Assembly: GCA_035629775.1 (NCBI GenBank)
Contig: DASPHG010000070.1
Location: 1 to 18,491 of the forward strand
DNA: 18,491 nt
Direction: 5' to 3'
Source of the DNA: DASPHG01 sp035629775
GTDB taxonomy: Bacteria; Actinomycetota; Thermoleophilia; Solirubrobacterales; Thermoleophilaceae
Every line of letters starts with the position of its first letter. The stretch's first letter is position 1. Made by a program: the position numbers and the translations under genes. The notes under the pieces were generated by a model. It did no database searches and was not told where the DNA came from. It saw only the letters and a list, made by a program, of their open reading frames with translations. Positions 1 to 6,690 of the stretch are shown here, piece after piece.

Positions 1-130
1 CGAGCAGACCGAGAAGCGCGATCACGACGAAGCTGAGCGTGCCCATGACGACGAGCAGCTCGGCCAGCGTCATGCCCCGCTCCGAGCGCAGGCGCGCACG
101 AATGAGAGCCGGGATCGATGGCACGGTCAT
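1..130 (-). CDS. Prepilin-like protein, type IV pilus or pseudopilus minor subunit (3' part cut off by window edge)
   Basis: Reading leftward from ATG at 130, 43 codons are visible before the window ends. The protein has a 19-residue basic leader ending in Arg-Gly, then MTLAE, then a hydrophobic helix (LLVVMGTLSFVVIALLGLL). This is the class III signal of prepilins: PilD cleaves after Gly19 and N-methylates the next residue, and Glu24 is the conserved Glu5 of mature pilins. Met in place of Phe at +1 is tolerated in minor pilins and pseudopilins. It lies downstream of the major pilin on the same strand, but a strong terminator separates them, so it may have its own promoter or depend on readthrough. 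The C-terminal domain is not in the window, so subunit type cannot be decided. Confidence 0.8.
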   Translation of the reverse strand, partial: MTVPSIPALIRARLRSERGMTLAELLVVMGTLSFVVIALLGLL

Positions 131-183
131 CCGATCGGCGCTTCCGGCGCTGAAAATGAGGATGTCCAGGCGAACCTGGACGC

Positions 184-214
184 AAAAAAAAGGGCGGGCC
201 CGAAGGCCCGCCCT
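184..214 (-). terminator. Rho-independent terminator of the pilin gene
   Basis: On the minus strand this is a perfect 10-bp GC stem (AGGGCGGGCC with GGCCCGCCCT) closed by a TTCG-type tetraloop and followed by a run of eight or nine T. It lies about 35 nt after the pilin stop codon. It is the most canonical terminator in the window and suggests the pilin is made largely from a monocistronic, riboswitch-led transcript. Confidence 0.93.
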
Positions 215-248
215 CTTTCGATCCCTTGCGGGAATTACTGATTACTGC

Positions 249-698
249 TTACCAGCTACCGCCGCTCGGGCATCCGCCCTCGCCGCCGGTGGAGCAGGAA
301 CGGGCAGTGGTGCCGTCCGCCTGCTTCTCGATGGTGAAATCGTTGCCGCTCTTCGAGTGGCCGACGATCTCGTAGACATCGCTGTTGTCGGCCGCGGTGA
401 TCGAGACCTGACCGTCACCGGAGCCGATCGCAACGCCGGCCTTCGAGCCGGAGTCAGCGAGCAGGGCGTCCGTGTCGCACGCGCCGAAGTCCTGCGTCTC
501 GGCGTAGCACGACTCGACAGCCGACACGACGTTACGCGCGTTCGACTTGGCATCCGCGTCCTGGCCCTTCTTCTGCTGGCCAAGGAAGGCCGGCAGTGCG
601 ATGGCGGCCAGAATGCCGATGATCAGAATGACAACGAGGAGCTCGATAAGGGTGAAGCCCTTCTCGCTCTCCATACGCTCGCGGAGATTCCGCAGCAT
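249..698 (-). CDS. Type IV pilin (major-pilin type, prepilin with N-methylation motif)
   Basis: The 149-aa product has a short basic leader ending Lys13-Gly14, cleaved before Phe15, then FTLIELLVVILIIGILAAIALP, the textbook type IVa pilin/GspG N-terminal helix with Glu19 as Glu5. The globular part is small and acidic with four cysteines (64, 74, 135, 143), which could form two disulfides, and a Gly/Ser-rich tail ending GGSW. Role: structural subunit of an envelope pilus, assembled by PilC-type platform proteins; one is at the other end of this window. Start is ATG 698, preceded by a near-perfect Shine-Dalgarno (AAAGGAGGAG, 5-6 nt spacing). The 5' leader contains a c-di-GMP-I riboswitch and the gene ends at a strong terminator, so expression is probably set by c-di-GMP. 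A pseudopilin of a secretion system is the alternative, but PilC plus the riboswitch favours a pilus. Confidence 0.93.
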   Translation of the reverse strand: MLRNLRERMESEKGFTLIELLVVILIIGILAAIALPAFLGQQKKGQDADAKSNARNVVSAVESCYAETQDFGACDTDALLADSGSKAGVAIGSGDGQVSITAADNSDVYEIVGHSKSGNDFTIEKQADGTTARSCSTGGEGGCPSGGSW

Positions 699-703
699 GT
701 GAA

Positions 704-719
704 CTCCTCCTTTGGGAGT
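704..719 (-). promoter_or_regulatory. Pilin Shine-Dalgarno region with possible sequestering hairpin
   Basis: The minus strand reads ACTCC-caaagga-GGAGT (703-719), a 5-bp hairpin that buries part of the AAAGGAGGAG ribosome binding site. The same GGAGGAG (704-710) is fully complementary to CTCCTCC at 811-817, inside the 5' arm of riboswitch P3. These two pairings look like candidate OFF structures for an expression platform acting on translation; this is inference from complementarity only. Confidence 0.5.
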
Positions 720-774
720 ACTGGATTGACCTTGATGCCAGTCCGCCGCGGGTAAAGCCGCCGTTTGGAAGTCG

Positions 775-873
775 AGTTCCTGGTGGTAGCCCGGCCTACT
801 CCTAGTGGGGGGAGGAGCACCGTGGCTTTGCGTCCCCGCCTCACGACGGGTTTGCCCTTTTCACCGTGGCACT
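775..873 (-). promoter_or_regulatory. c-di-GMP-I (GEMM-I) riboswitch aptamer in the pilin leader
   Basis: Read on the minus strand, the leader holds the class I hallmarks in order: AAAAGGGCAAACC (about 847-861); a GC hairpin capped by a GUGA (GNRA) tetraloop at 841-844; GGGACGCAAAGCC (around 824-834); a P3 hairpin (GCTCCT with AGGAGT, about 798-818); then GGGCUACC closing into P1. By hand alignment to the Vibrio Vc2 aptamer, the specificity base G20 is G at 856, C46 is at 830 and the intercalating A47 is at 829, all c-di-GMP type. P1 is formed by about 862-873 and 775-787. The aptamer ends about 75 nt before the pilin ATG. The 5' arm of P3 is complementary to the pilin Shine-Dalgarno, suggesting translational control. 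Confidence 0.93.
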
Positions 874-957
874 TCTGGCTTGCCTGGGTTATCGGTATTT
901 GCGGGGTCTGGACTTGATCGGACGTGTGTCCATGAATCGGTAGGCAAGATTCAAGTT

Positions 958-1389
958 GTGCAAATCCGGCGCGTCCTGCTTCTGTTCGCCCTCGTGCTTG
1001 GCCTGTCCGCCCTCGTCGCGTCGATCGCACCGCCGCCCGAGACGCGCGAGGAGGACGGCACCGGGGCGCAGACGACCGCCGATCCAGGCGCGGCACCCGG
1101 CGCGGGGGCGCGGACCGTAACCCTGGCCGTCGGGCCGCCGGCCCGCCGGCCGCGCACCCGCATCGTGCCGCTGGGCGCGCGCCTGACGCTCATCGTGACC
1201 GCGCCCGAGGTGGGCGACGTCGTGCTTGGCACGCCGAACCTGCGCCAGACCGCCGGGCCGCTCGCCCCGGCGCGCTTCGACCTGCTCGCCAAGCCCGCCG
1301 GACGGCACGCGGTCACGTTCGAGCCGCTCCGCGGCGATCGGCGGCTGGTCGCGCGCCTCGTGTTCAGACAGCAACCGCGCGGCCGCTGA
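958..1389 (+). CDS. Small membrane-anchored protein of unknown function
   Basis: The 143-aa product has one N-terminal hydrophobic segment (about residues 4-24, LLLFALVLGLSALVASI), an Ala/Gly/Pro/Thr-rich linker (25-50), then a compact beta-rich region (about 51-137) containing TVTLAV, LTLIVTAPEVGDV, FDLLAKPAGRHAVTF and RRLVARLVF. The strand pattern resembles a small Ig- or cupredoxin-like sandwich, but I see no copper ligands. The N-terminus is either an uncleaved signal-anchor or a signal peptide. I chose GTG 958 because the hydrophobic segment starts there; the in-frame ATG at 805 lies inside the opposite-strand riboswitch and would add unstructured sequence. It is divergent from the pilin leader and overlaps the end of the next gene by 26 nt tail to tail. 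I do not recognise a named family. Confidence 0.65.
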   Translation: MQIRRVLLLFALVLGLSALVASIAPPPETREEDGTGAQTTADPGAAPGAGARTVTLAVGPPARRPRTRIVPLGARLTLIVTAPEVGDVVLGTPNLRQTAGPLAPARFDLLAKPAGRHAVTFEPLRGDRRLVARLVFRQQPRGR

Positions 1390-3103
1390 CGATCCGCCAC
1401 GTGGTGTCCTGCGCGGGCTCGTGCGCCTTGAGGAACGCCTGGACCACGCGCGCGTCGAACTGGTTGCCGGCGCCGCGCCGCAGCTCGGCGCGAGCAGCCG
1501 TGTGGCCTATGCCCGGGCGGTAGACGCGGTCGGTCGTCATCGCCTCGTAGGCGTCGGCGACCGCGACGATGCGCGCCTCGAGCGGAATCTCCTCGTCCTT
1601 CAGACCGAGCGGGTAGCCCTTCCCGTCGGGTCGCTCGTGATGGGCGGCCACCCAGGCGGCGATGTCCCACAGCTCCGCGCGCTCGAGCATCCGCGCGCCG
1701 AACTCCGGGTGCTTCCGCATCTCGTCCCATTCCTCCGGGGTGAGCGGCCCGGGCTTGTTGACGATCGAGTCCGCGACGCCGACCTTGCCGATGTCGTGCA
1801 GCACCCCCGCCAGCTGTACGCGCTCGACGAGCTCGGAGGCGAGCTCCAGCTCGATCGCGATCAGCTTCGTGTACCGGCCCACCATCTGCGAGTGCTCGGC
1901 CGTGTCCATCGAGCTGGCGAGGCCGACCAGGCTGGCCACGCGCCGCTCCGCCGTGCTCTCGCGCCGATGGCTGTTGCCGCGAAGGATCTCGGCGGTCTCC
2001 GCGCTGTAGATCACCGAGCAGTCGCGGCCGAACTCCTTGGCCGTGTACAGCGCCTGGTCTGCCGCCTTCAGCAGGCCGGACGTGGTCGCACCGTGGGTCG
2101 GGTACGCGGCGACCCCGAAGGAGATCGTGAGCGGGAAGATGTCGGCCTGGAAGTTCTCGCGGATCTTCGCCCGCAGCCGCTCGGCCAGCACGTAGCCCTC
2201 GTGCTCGTCCGTCTCGGGCAGGACGAGCGCGAACTCCTCGCCGCCCATGCGCCCCACGCGGTCGATGCGGCGGACCCCCGAGGTCAGCGCCTCGCCGAGC
2301 AGCTCGAGCGCACGGTCGCCGGCCGGGTGGCCCAGCCGGTCGTTCAGCATCTTGAACCGGTCGAGGTCGCCCACGAGCAGGGTGAGCGGGACCTTCGTGC
2401 GGCGGGCGCGCTCGACCTCGAGCTCGAACGCCTCCTCGAACCCGCGCCGGTTGAGGAGGCCCGTCAGCGGGTCCGTCCGGACGGCGTCGGTCAGGCGCTC
2501 GATCAGCGCGTCCAGGCGCTCCTTGAGCAGCCCGAACAGGGCGGTGGCGACCACCAGCGTGCCGAACGCGACCGTCCACTGGGCGGCCGAATCCTCGACG
2601 GCGATGACGAAGTCGGCGAAGGTCGTGTTCCCGGCCGAGTGATGGGCAACGAGCACCGCCGCGTAGCAGAACCCCATGAAGACCACGTGGCGAACCGCGT
2701 CCGCGAGGCTGAAGAAATAGAGCGCGTAGAGCGCGGCCCATACGTAGAAGAAGGCGTATGGGCTGGTGCTCTTCCCGCTGTAGAAGATGAAGCCGCTGAC
2801 GAGCAGCGTGAAGCCGACCAGGAACGCCCTGAAGCCCCACTCCGGGATCCGGTCCCAGCCGACCACGAGCAATACGACCATCGCGTACGACGCGCCGACG
2901 AGGCCGCCCATCGCCGCGACGTCCACGTGGCCGGAGACCGGCAGGAAGAGCCAGATCAGGGCCAGCGTGGCGCCCGACCCGAACAGGTAGGCGCCGGCGC
3001 GCGCCATGGTCGCGGGGTCGGATAGCTCCGCCCCCACGCCGTGCTGGTGCTGCCACCGCAGGCGCGCCACGGAGGTACGCAGGAGCTTGGCTGCATTCGC
3101 CAT
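1364..3103 (-). CDS. Membrane GGDEF + HD-GYP c-di-GMP enzyme (intact motifs in both domains)
   Basis: The 579-aa protein has five or six hydrophobic segments (about 36-193), a GGDEF domain (about 205-365) and a C-terminal HD-GYP domain (about 390-570). The cyclase active site is GGEEF (287-291), with an RxxD inhibitory site (RRID, 278-281) at the usual five-residue spacing. The phosphodiesterase half keeps His-Asp 436-437, the His of KHP (465), HHE (488-490) and GYP (496-498), matching the ligand set of metal-dependent HD-GYP phosphodiesterases. It could make and degrade c-di-GMP, with the balance set by an unknown membrane signal. Start ATG 3103 is chosen because the upstream extension is unstructured and would run into the divergent gene. 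It faces a paralogue across about 136 nt and is the best candidate source or sink of ligand for the two riboswitches nearby. Confidence 0.92.
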   Translation of the reverse strand: MANAAKLLRTSVARLRWQHQHGVGAELSDPATMARAGAYLFGSGATLALIWLFLPVSGHVDVAAMGGLVGASYAMVVLLVVGWDRIPEWGFRAFLVGFTLLVSGFIFYSGKSTSPYAFFYVWAALYALYFFSLADAVRHVVFMGFCYAAVLVAHHSAGNTTFADFVIAVEDSAAQWTVAFGTLVVATALFGLLKERLDALIERLTDAVRTDPLTGLLNRRGFEEAFELEVERARRTKVPLTLLVGDLDRFKMLNDRLGHPAGDRALELLGEALTSGVRRIDRVGRMGGEEFALVLPETDEHEGYVLAERLRAKIRENFQADIFPLTISFGVAAYPTHGATTSGLLKAADQALYTAKEFGRDCSVIYSAETAEILRGNSHRRESTAERRVASLVGLASSMDTAEHSQMVGRYTKLIAIELELASELVERVQLAGVLHDIGKVGVADSIVNKPGPLTPEEWDEMRKHPEFGARMLERAELWDIAAWVAAHHERPDGKGYPLGLKDEEIPLEARIVAVADAYEAMTTDRVYRPGIGHTAARAELRRGAGNQFDARVVQAFLKAHEPAQDTTWRIVSGRAVAV

Positions 3104-3239
3104 GCGCTCGTCTTCGGATCTCGCGCGCGCGTACTTGTGTGGGGGCGCCCAGCACCGGACGGATGGACTACGGGCCCGTGTGTCCAGGTCGCGTCGATAT
3201 CCCTCAACAGGCGGATGCAACCGCGCCGATAGACGGATT

Positions 3240-4865
3240 GTGCGCGATCTCGGCTTCCAGATCATCGACTTCTCGGAGGTGCGTTTCAGGCTGCGCATCG
3301 CCGGCGCCCGGATCTGGCTCGCCTATCTGCTCGCCGCGGTCTTCGCCTCCTACGCCATCGGAACCTGGGAGGGCGGGGAGCGGCTCGCGCTAGTCGGGAT
3401 CGGGGCCGCCTACCTCGCCTGGGGGATGCTCGCCCGGCTTCTGCCGCTCGACCGGATCGTCCACAGCCGCTACCACGACGTGTTCTTCCTCGCATGGAGC
3501 CTCGCCGAGGTGGCCGCCATCTCCGGCGCAATGAGCATCGACGGCGGGTCGGCCAGCCCCCTCGCCGCGCTCCTCTTCGTCCCGCTCGTGGTGGTCGCGC
3601 TGACCTATCCGCCGATGCTCGTCCTCGCCGTCGGCACGCTCGAGCTGCTCGTCTACCTGATGATCGCGGTGAACGTCGGGGGCCGCGACGACCTCTCGCT
3701 CTCCCTCTTCGCCGTGAGCCTGGGCATCACCGCCCTCGTGTGCGCCTGGCAGACGCGGATCCGCGACGCACAGCGCGACGAGCTGAATCGGATCTCCCGC
3801 GCCGACCCGCTCACGGGCTGCCTCAACCGCCGCGGCTTCCTGGAGCGGCTCGAGGCGGAGGTCGACGAGGCCGGCCGCACCGGGCGGGCGTTCGGGGTGA
3901 TCATGCTCGACCTCGACCGCTTCAAGTCGGTCAACGACACCTCGGGGCACGCCGCCGGCGACGAGCTGCTCCGCTGGACAGTGGACCGGCTCGAGGAGAA
4001 CCTGCGCCCCATGGACTCCGTGGGCCGCCTCGGCGGCGACGAGTTCGCCGTACTCGTACCGGGGGCCGCGCGGCCCGAGGCACTCACCCTCGTCGGCCGG
4101 ATCAACCGCGTCCTCTCCGACCGGGCACCGAGCTCGCTCGGGATCGCCTGCTACCCGACCGACGGGACCGACGCCGAGGAGCTCCAGCGCCACGCCGACG
4201 CCGAGATGTACGCGGCCAAGGAGGGGCGTCGGGTGGACACCGCGCCAAGCCGGCGCGAGCTCAGTTGGGCCACCGCGCTCGCCCAGGCCGTGGACACGCG
4301 CATCGCCGTGCCGGACGAGCACTCGACCGCCGTCGCCCGCTACGCCGCGGTGATCGCGGAGGAGATGGGCTGGCAGGGCACCGACCTCGCACTCCTGCGC
4401 ATGGCCGCGATGCTGCACGACGTCGGCAAGGTCGGCATCCCCGACTCGATCCTGCGGAAGGCCGGTCCGCTCACCGAGGAGGAGTTCGACCAGATGCGGC
4501 TCGCCCCGGTGACGGGCGCCGAGCTGGTCGGGCGCGTCGAGGGCCTCGGACCGATCGTCCCCTGGATCTACCACGCGCACGAGCACATGGACGGCTCCGG
4601 CTACCCCGAGGGCCTGCGCGGCGACGCCATTCCGCCCGCCTCGCGCATCATCGCCGTGGCCGACGCGTTCGACGCGATGACCACCAACCGGCCTTACCGT
4701 GGAGCGCTGTCGCGCACGGACGCGATGGCCGAGCTCCGCCGCTGCGAGGGCTCCCAGTTCGACACGGCGTGCGTGGACGCGCTCGAGCGCTCGGTCGACA
4801 TGCTCGAGGGCGAGCTCACCTCCGAGGCGCTCGAGGCGAACGCCTCGGAGAGCCGCTGGGGTTGA
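3240..4865 (+). CDS. Membrane GGDEF + degenerate HD-GYP protein, probable diguanylate cyclase
   Basis: The 541-aa protein has about six hydrophobic segments (about 22-170), GGDEF (about 183-330) and HD-GYP (about 345-520). The cyclase site GGDEF (265-269) and I-site RPMD (256-259) are intact. The HD-GYP half keeps HD (393-394) and GYP (454-456). However, the conserved His of the KHP motif is Ala (LAP, 421-423), and the HHE motif reads AHE (446-448), the lost His being shifted to 445. Both are metal ligands in characterised HD-GYP enzymes, so phosphodiesterase activity is doubtful and a net cyclase with a sensory HD-GYP is likely. The GTG at 3240 is the first plausible start before the membrane domain; its ribosome binding site is weak. 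It is divergent from the intact paralogue and ends in a long hairpin. Confidence 0.9.
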   Translation: MRDLGFQIIDFSEVRFRLRIAGARIWLAYLLAAVFASYAIGTWEGGERLALVGIGAAYLAWGMLARLLPLDRIVHSRYHDVFFLAWSLAEVAAISGAMSIDGGSASPLAALLFVPLVVVALTYPPMLVLAVGTLELLVYLMIAVNVGGRDDLSLSLFAVSLGITALVCAWQTRIRDAQRDELNRISRADPLTGCLNRRGFLERLEAEVDEAGRTGRAFGVIMLDLDRFKSVNDTSGHAAGDELLRWTVDRLEENLRPMDSVGRLGGDEFAVLVPGAARPEALTLVGRINRVLSDRAPSSLGIACYPTDGTDAEELQRHADAEMYAAKEGRRVDTAPSRRELSWATALAQAVDTRIAVPDEHSTAVARYAAVIAEEMGWQGTDLALLRMAAMLHDVGKVGIPDSILRKAGPLTEEEFDQMRLAPVTGAELVGRVEGLGPIVPWIYHAHEHMDGSGYPEGLRGDAIPPASRIIAVADAFDAMTTNRPYRGALSRTDAMAELRRCEGSQFDTACVDALERSVDMLEGELTSEALEANASESRWG

Positions 4866-4891
4866 ACAAGGGGCCTGGCCCCTTGTGCAAC
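4861..4891. terminator. Long inverted repeat between convergent genes, probable bidirectional terminator
   Basis: ACAAGGGGCC-T-GGCCCCTTGT (4866-4886) is a perfect 10-bp inverted repeat, extended by GTTG/CAAC after one mismatch, giving a stem of about 14 pairs. It starts on the last codon of the GGDEF/HD-GYP gene and ends just before the stop of the response regulator on the other strand. There is no T-run, so termination may be Rho-assisted or the element may simply protect 3' ends. Confidence 0.6.
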
Positions 4892-4895
4892 CCGC

Positions 4896-5525
4896 CTAGG
4901 GCTCGATCAGGCCGCGCCGGATCGCGTAGCGCACCAGCTCGACGCGGTCCCGCATCCCGAGCTTCGCGAGCAGGTTGCCGCGGTGCGATTCGACGGTCTT
5001 CTCGGACACGTTCAGGATCTGGGCGATCTGCTTGTTCGTGTGCGCCTCGGCGATCAGCTTCACCACCTCGAGCTCGCGCGGCGTCAGCTCGGCGCCCTCG
5101 TCGCCGGAGTCGAGCCAGTTCCGCAGCAGCTCCTCCTCGGCGACCGGTGAGACGAACGGCTCGCCACGCAGCGCGGCGCGGATGGCCTCCACGAGCTGCG
5201 TGTCGGCGGAGCGCTTCAGCACGTAGCCGGCCGCGCCCGCCTTGAGCCCTTCGTAGAAGTAGCGCTGGTCGTCGTGCATGGAGAGCAGCACGACCGCGGT
5301 GTCGGGCAGATGCTTCTTGATCTCGTGGGTGGCCTGGATGCCCGTCATCCGCGGCATCGACACGTCGAGGATCGCCACGTCGGGCTTGTGCTTGAGCGCG
5401 GCCTCGAGGGCGTCCACCCCGTCCTCGGCCTCGGCGACGACGTGCATGCCCTCCTGCTGGTCGAGCAGCATGCGCACGCCAGAGCGCACGATCCCGTGAT
5501 CGTCGGCCAGGAGGACGTGGATCAT
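4896..5525 (-). CDS. NarL/LuxR-family response regulator
   Basis: The 209-aa product has a receiver domain (about 1-118) with the acidic pair Asp8-Asp9, phospho-acceptor Asp54 in DVAILDVSMP, switch Ser82 and Lys104. A linker leads to a LuxR/GerE helix-turn-helix (about 145-207: LTPRELEVVKLIAEAHTNKQ, then VSEKTVESHRGNLLAKLG). It is a cytoplasmic transcription factor activated by the adjacent kinase, whose stop codon overlaps its ATG (ATGA), so the two are translationally coupled. Length and motifs are complete. Target promoters cannot be read from the sequence; the pilus and c-di-GMP genes around it are candidates by position only. Confidence 0.95.
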   Translation of the reverse strand: MIHVLLADDHGIVRSGVRMLLDQQEGMHVVAEAEDGVDALEAALKHKPDVAILDVSMPRMTGIQATHEIKKHLPDTAVVLLSMHDDQRYFYEGLKAGAAGYVLKRSADTQLVEAIRAALRGEPFVSPVAEEELLRNWLDSGDEGAELTPRELEVVKLIAEAHTNKQIAQILNVSEKTVESHRGNLLAKLGMRDRVELVRYAIRRGLIEP

Positions 5526-6487
5526 TTGACCGGTACCCGCAGCCGGAGGGTGGTGCCGTGCCCCGGGGCCGACTCGACGTCGAACTCGCCGTTCACGAGG
5601 CGCGCCCGCTCGGCCATCCCGTCCAGGCCGAGGCCGCGGTCCTCGTCGCCGACGACAAACCCCGCGCCGTCGTCGACGACCTCGAGCGCCACGGTGCCGT
5701 CGTCGCGGGCGATCTGGACGCGCACGTGCTTGGCGCGAGCGTGGCGGGCGATGTTGTTGAGCGCCTCCTGCGTGACTCGGTACAGGACCAGCTGCTGGTC
5801 GCCGCCGAGCTCGTCGATGTTGCCCTGCGTCGCCAGCTTCGTGTCCACTCCGAACTGCGCCTTGAACCGGCGCAGCTGCTCCTCGAGCGCGGGCACGAGC
5901 CCATGGTCGTCCAGCGCGGTCGGGCGCAGCTGGCGCGCGAGCTGAAGCAGCTCCTCCATCGCCTGGTTGGCGAGCCGCTTGGTCTCGATCAGCTCGTCCC
6001 GCAGGCGCGGCGGCGCGGTGTGGGCGAGCGCCTCGAGGCGCAGCAGGATCGCCGTGAGGGCCTGGTTGACCTCGTCATGGAGGTCGCGGGCAACGCGCTT
6101 TCGCTCCTCCTCCTGGGCGCGCAGCTGCAGGCGTCCCGCGCGCATGCGCTCCGCGTCGATCCGGGCCAGCAGGTCGGCGAACGCGTGCGCGAGCCGCTCG
6201 ACCTCCTCGGCCGGCTCCTCCGGAGCCTTGAACGATCCGGGGTCGCTCGGATCGATGGACTCGATCTCGCGGATCAGCTGGTCCAGCGGGCTGAAGCGCC
6301 GCTGGAGCATCAGGATGTTCAGGAGCAGCGCGAGGATCACGGTCATGGCGAGGAGCGCGAACTCGAGCCGCTGGTCGTTCAGGTCGAGGTCGAGGCTCGA
6401 CGCGGCGCTCGCCGCGAACAGGGCCGCCACGACGAGCAGCAGGTTGGCCGCGACGATCTGCCCGCTGAGGGATTCGCGTTTCTTCAT
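5522..6487 (-). CDS. Membrane sensor histidine kinase, HisKA_3/NarX-DesK type
   Basis: The 321-aa protein has two transmembrane segments (about 10-32 and 41-61) with almost no extracytoplasmic loop, suggesting it senses the membrane or needs a partner. A HAMP-like linker (about 62-115) follows, then the dimerisation helix with EEERKRVARDLHDEVNQAL (His137), and an HATPase_c domain with N-box QEALNNIARHA (240-250), G1 DDGAGF (272-277) and G2 GLGL (285-288). The architecture is that of LiaS/DesK/NarL-partner kinases. Start ATG 6487 is chosen because the hydrophobic segment follows directly; an upstream in-frame extension to 6568 adds nothing recognisable. It is the first gene of the kinase-regulator pair. 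Confidence 0.93.
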   Translation of the reverse strand: MKKRESLSGQIVAANLLLVVAALFAASAASSLDLDLNDQRLEFALLAMTVILALLLNILMLQRRFSPLDQLIREIESIDPSDPGSFKAPEEPAEEVERLAHAFADLLARIDAERMRAGRLQLRAQEEERKRVARDLHDEVNQALTAILLRLEALAHTAPPRLRDELIETKRLANQAMEELLQLARQLRPTALDDHGLVPALEEQLRRFKAQFGVDTKLATQGNIDELGGDQQLVLYRVTQEALNNIARHARAKHVRVQIARDDGTVALEVVDDGAGFVVGDEDRGLGLDGMAERARLVNGEFDVESAPGHGTTLRLRVPVK

Positions 6488-6581
6488 CCGGTCATGGAGT
6501 CTGGCGCACCGTCCGGCAGCAAATGGGGTCAACACCCCATACCCATCGGTGCCCGGGCCCGCCATCATGGCGACACACTTT

Positions 6582-6607
6582 GGATGCGGGGGTCGAGACC
6601 CGTATCC
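6582..6607 (+). other. Leader hairpin upstream of the hemolysin III-type gene
   Basis: GGATGCGGG pairs with CCCGTATCC (9 pairs, one G-U in RNA) around an 8-nt loop (6591-6598). With the hairpin at 6636-6662 it makes the 200-nt divergent region unusually structured. Function is unknown; it may belong to a structured 5' leader or a small RNA. Confidence 0.4.
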
Positions 6608-6622
6608 GGGGGGTGAAGCAGC

Positions 6623-6679
6623 ATGGAGGACCTTGTGAGGGGCGCCCTGGAGGCGCCCCTCAGCTTTTCCGGCTCGTAA
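6623..6679 (+). CDS. Possible 18-codon leader peptide (uORF)
   Basis: ATG 6623 is preceded by a purine-rich GGGGGG (about 8 nt upstream) and opens an 18-residue frame, MEDLVRGALEAPLSFSGS, ending in TAA 11 nt before the GTG start of the hemolysin III-type gene. Most of its codons lie in a terminator-like hairpin, so ribosome position could affect the hairpin. There is no comparative evidence; it may be chance. Confidence 0.25.
   Translation: MEDLVRGALEAPLSFSGS
6636..6669 (+). terminator. Terminator-like hairpin in the leader of the hemolysin III-type gene
   Basis: TGAGGGGCGCC-ctgga-GGCGCCCCTCA is a perfect 11-bp stem followed by gcTTTT. It looks like a Rho-independent terminator, but no gene on the plus strand ends just upstream. 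It therefore either attenuates the gene starting at 6691 or ends a short RNA begun in the divergent region. Confidence 0.6.
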
Positions 6680-6690
6680 TCTTCCGCCCC

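Noticed and set aside
805..1389. ATG 805 as start of the plus-strand small membrane protein
   Set aside because: The extension overlaps the opposite-strand riboswitch and is unstructured; the hydrophobic segment begins just after GTG 958.
1226..3025. Plus-strand 599-codon frame opposite the GGDEF/HD-GYP gene, and the similar 583-codon frame at 3494-5245
   Set aside because: Low-complexity composition and complete overlap with well-supported enzymes; typical GC-driven shadow frames.
3104..3239. A third riboswitch between the divergent GGDEF genes
   Set aside because: No GCAAA-type core or matching stem order; only short GC palindromes such as ACGGGCCCGT at 3170-3179.
6580..6622. tRNA- or SRP-RNA-like element (TCGA loop and GAAGCAGC)
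   Set aside because: No cloverleaf can be drawn, and the conserved SRP loop strand opposite GAAGCAGC is absent.
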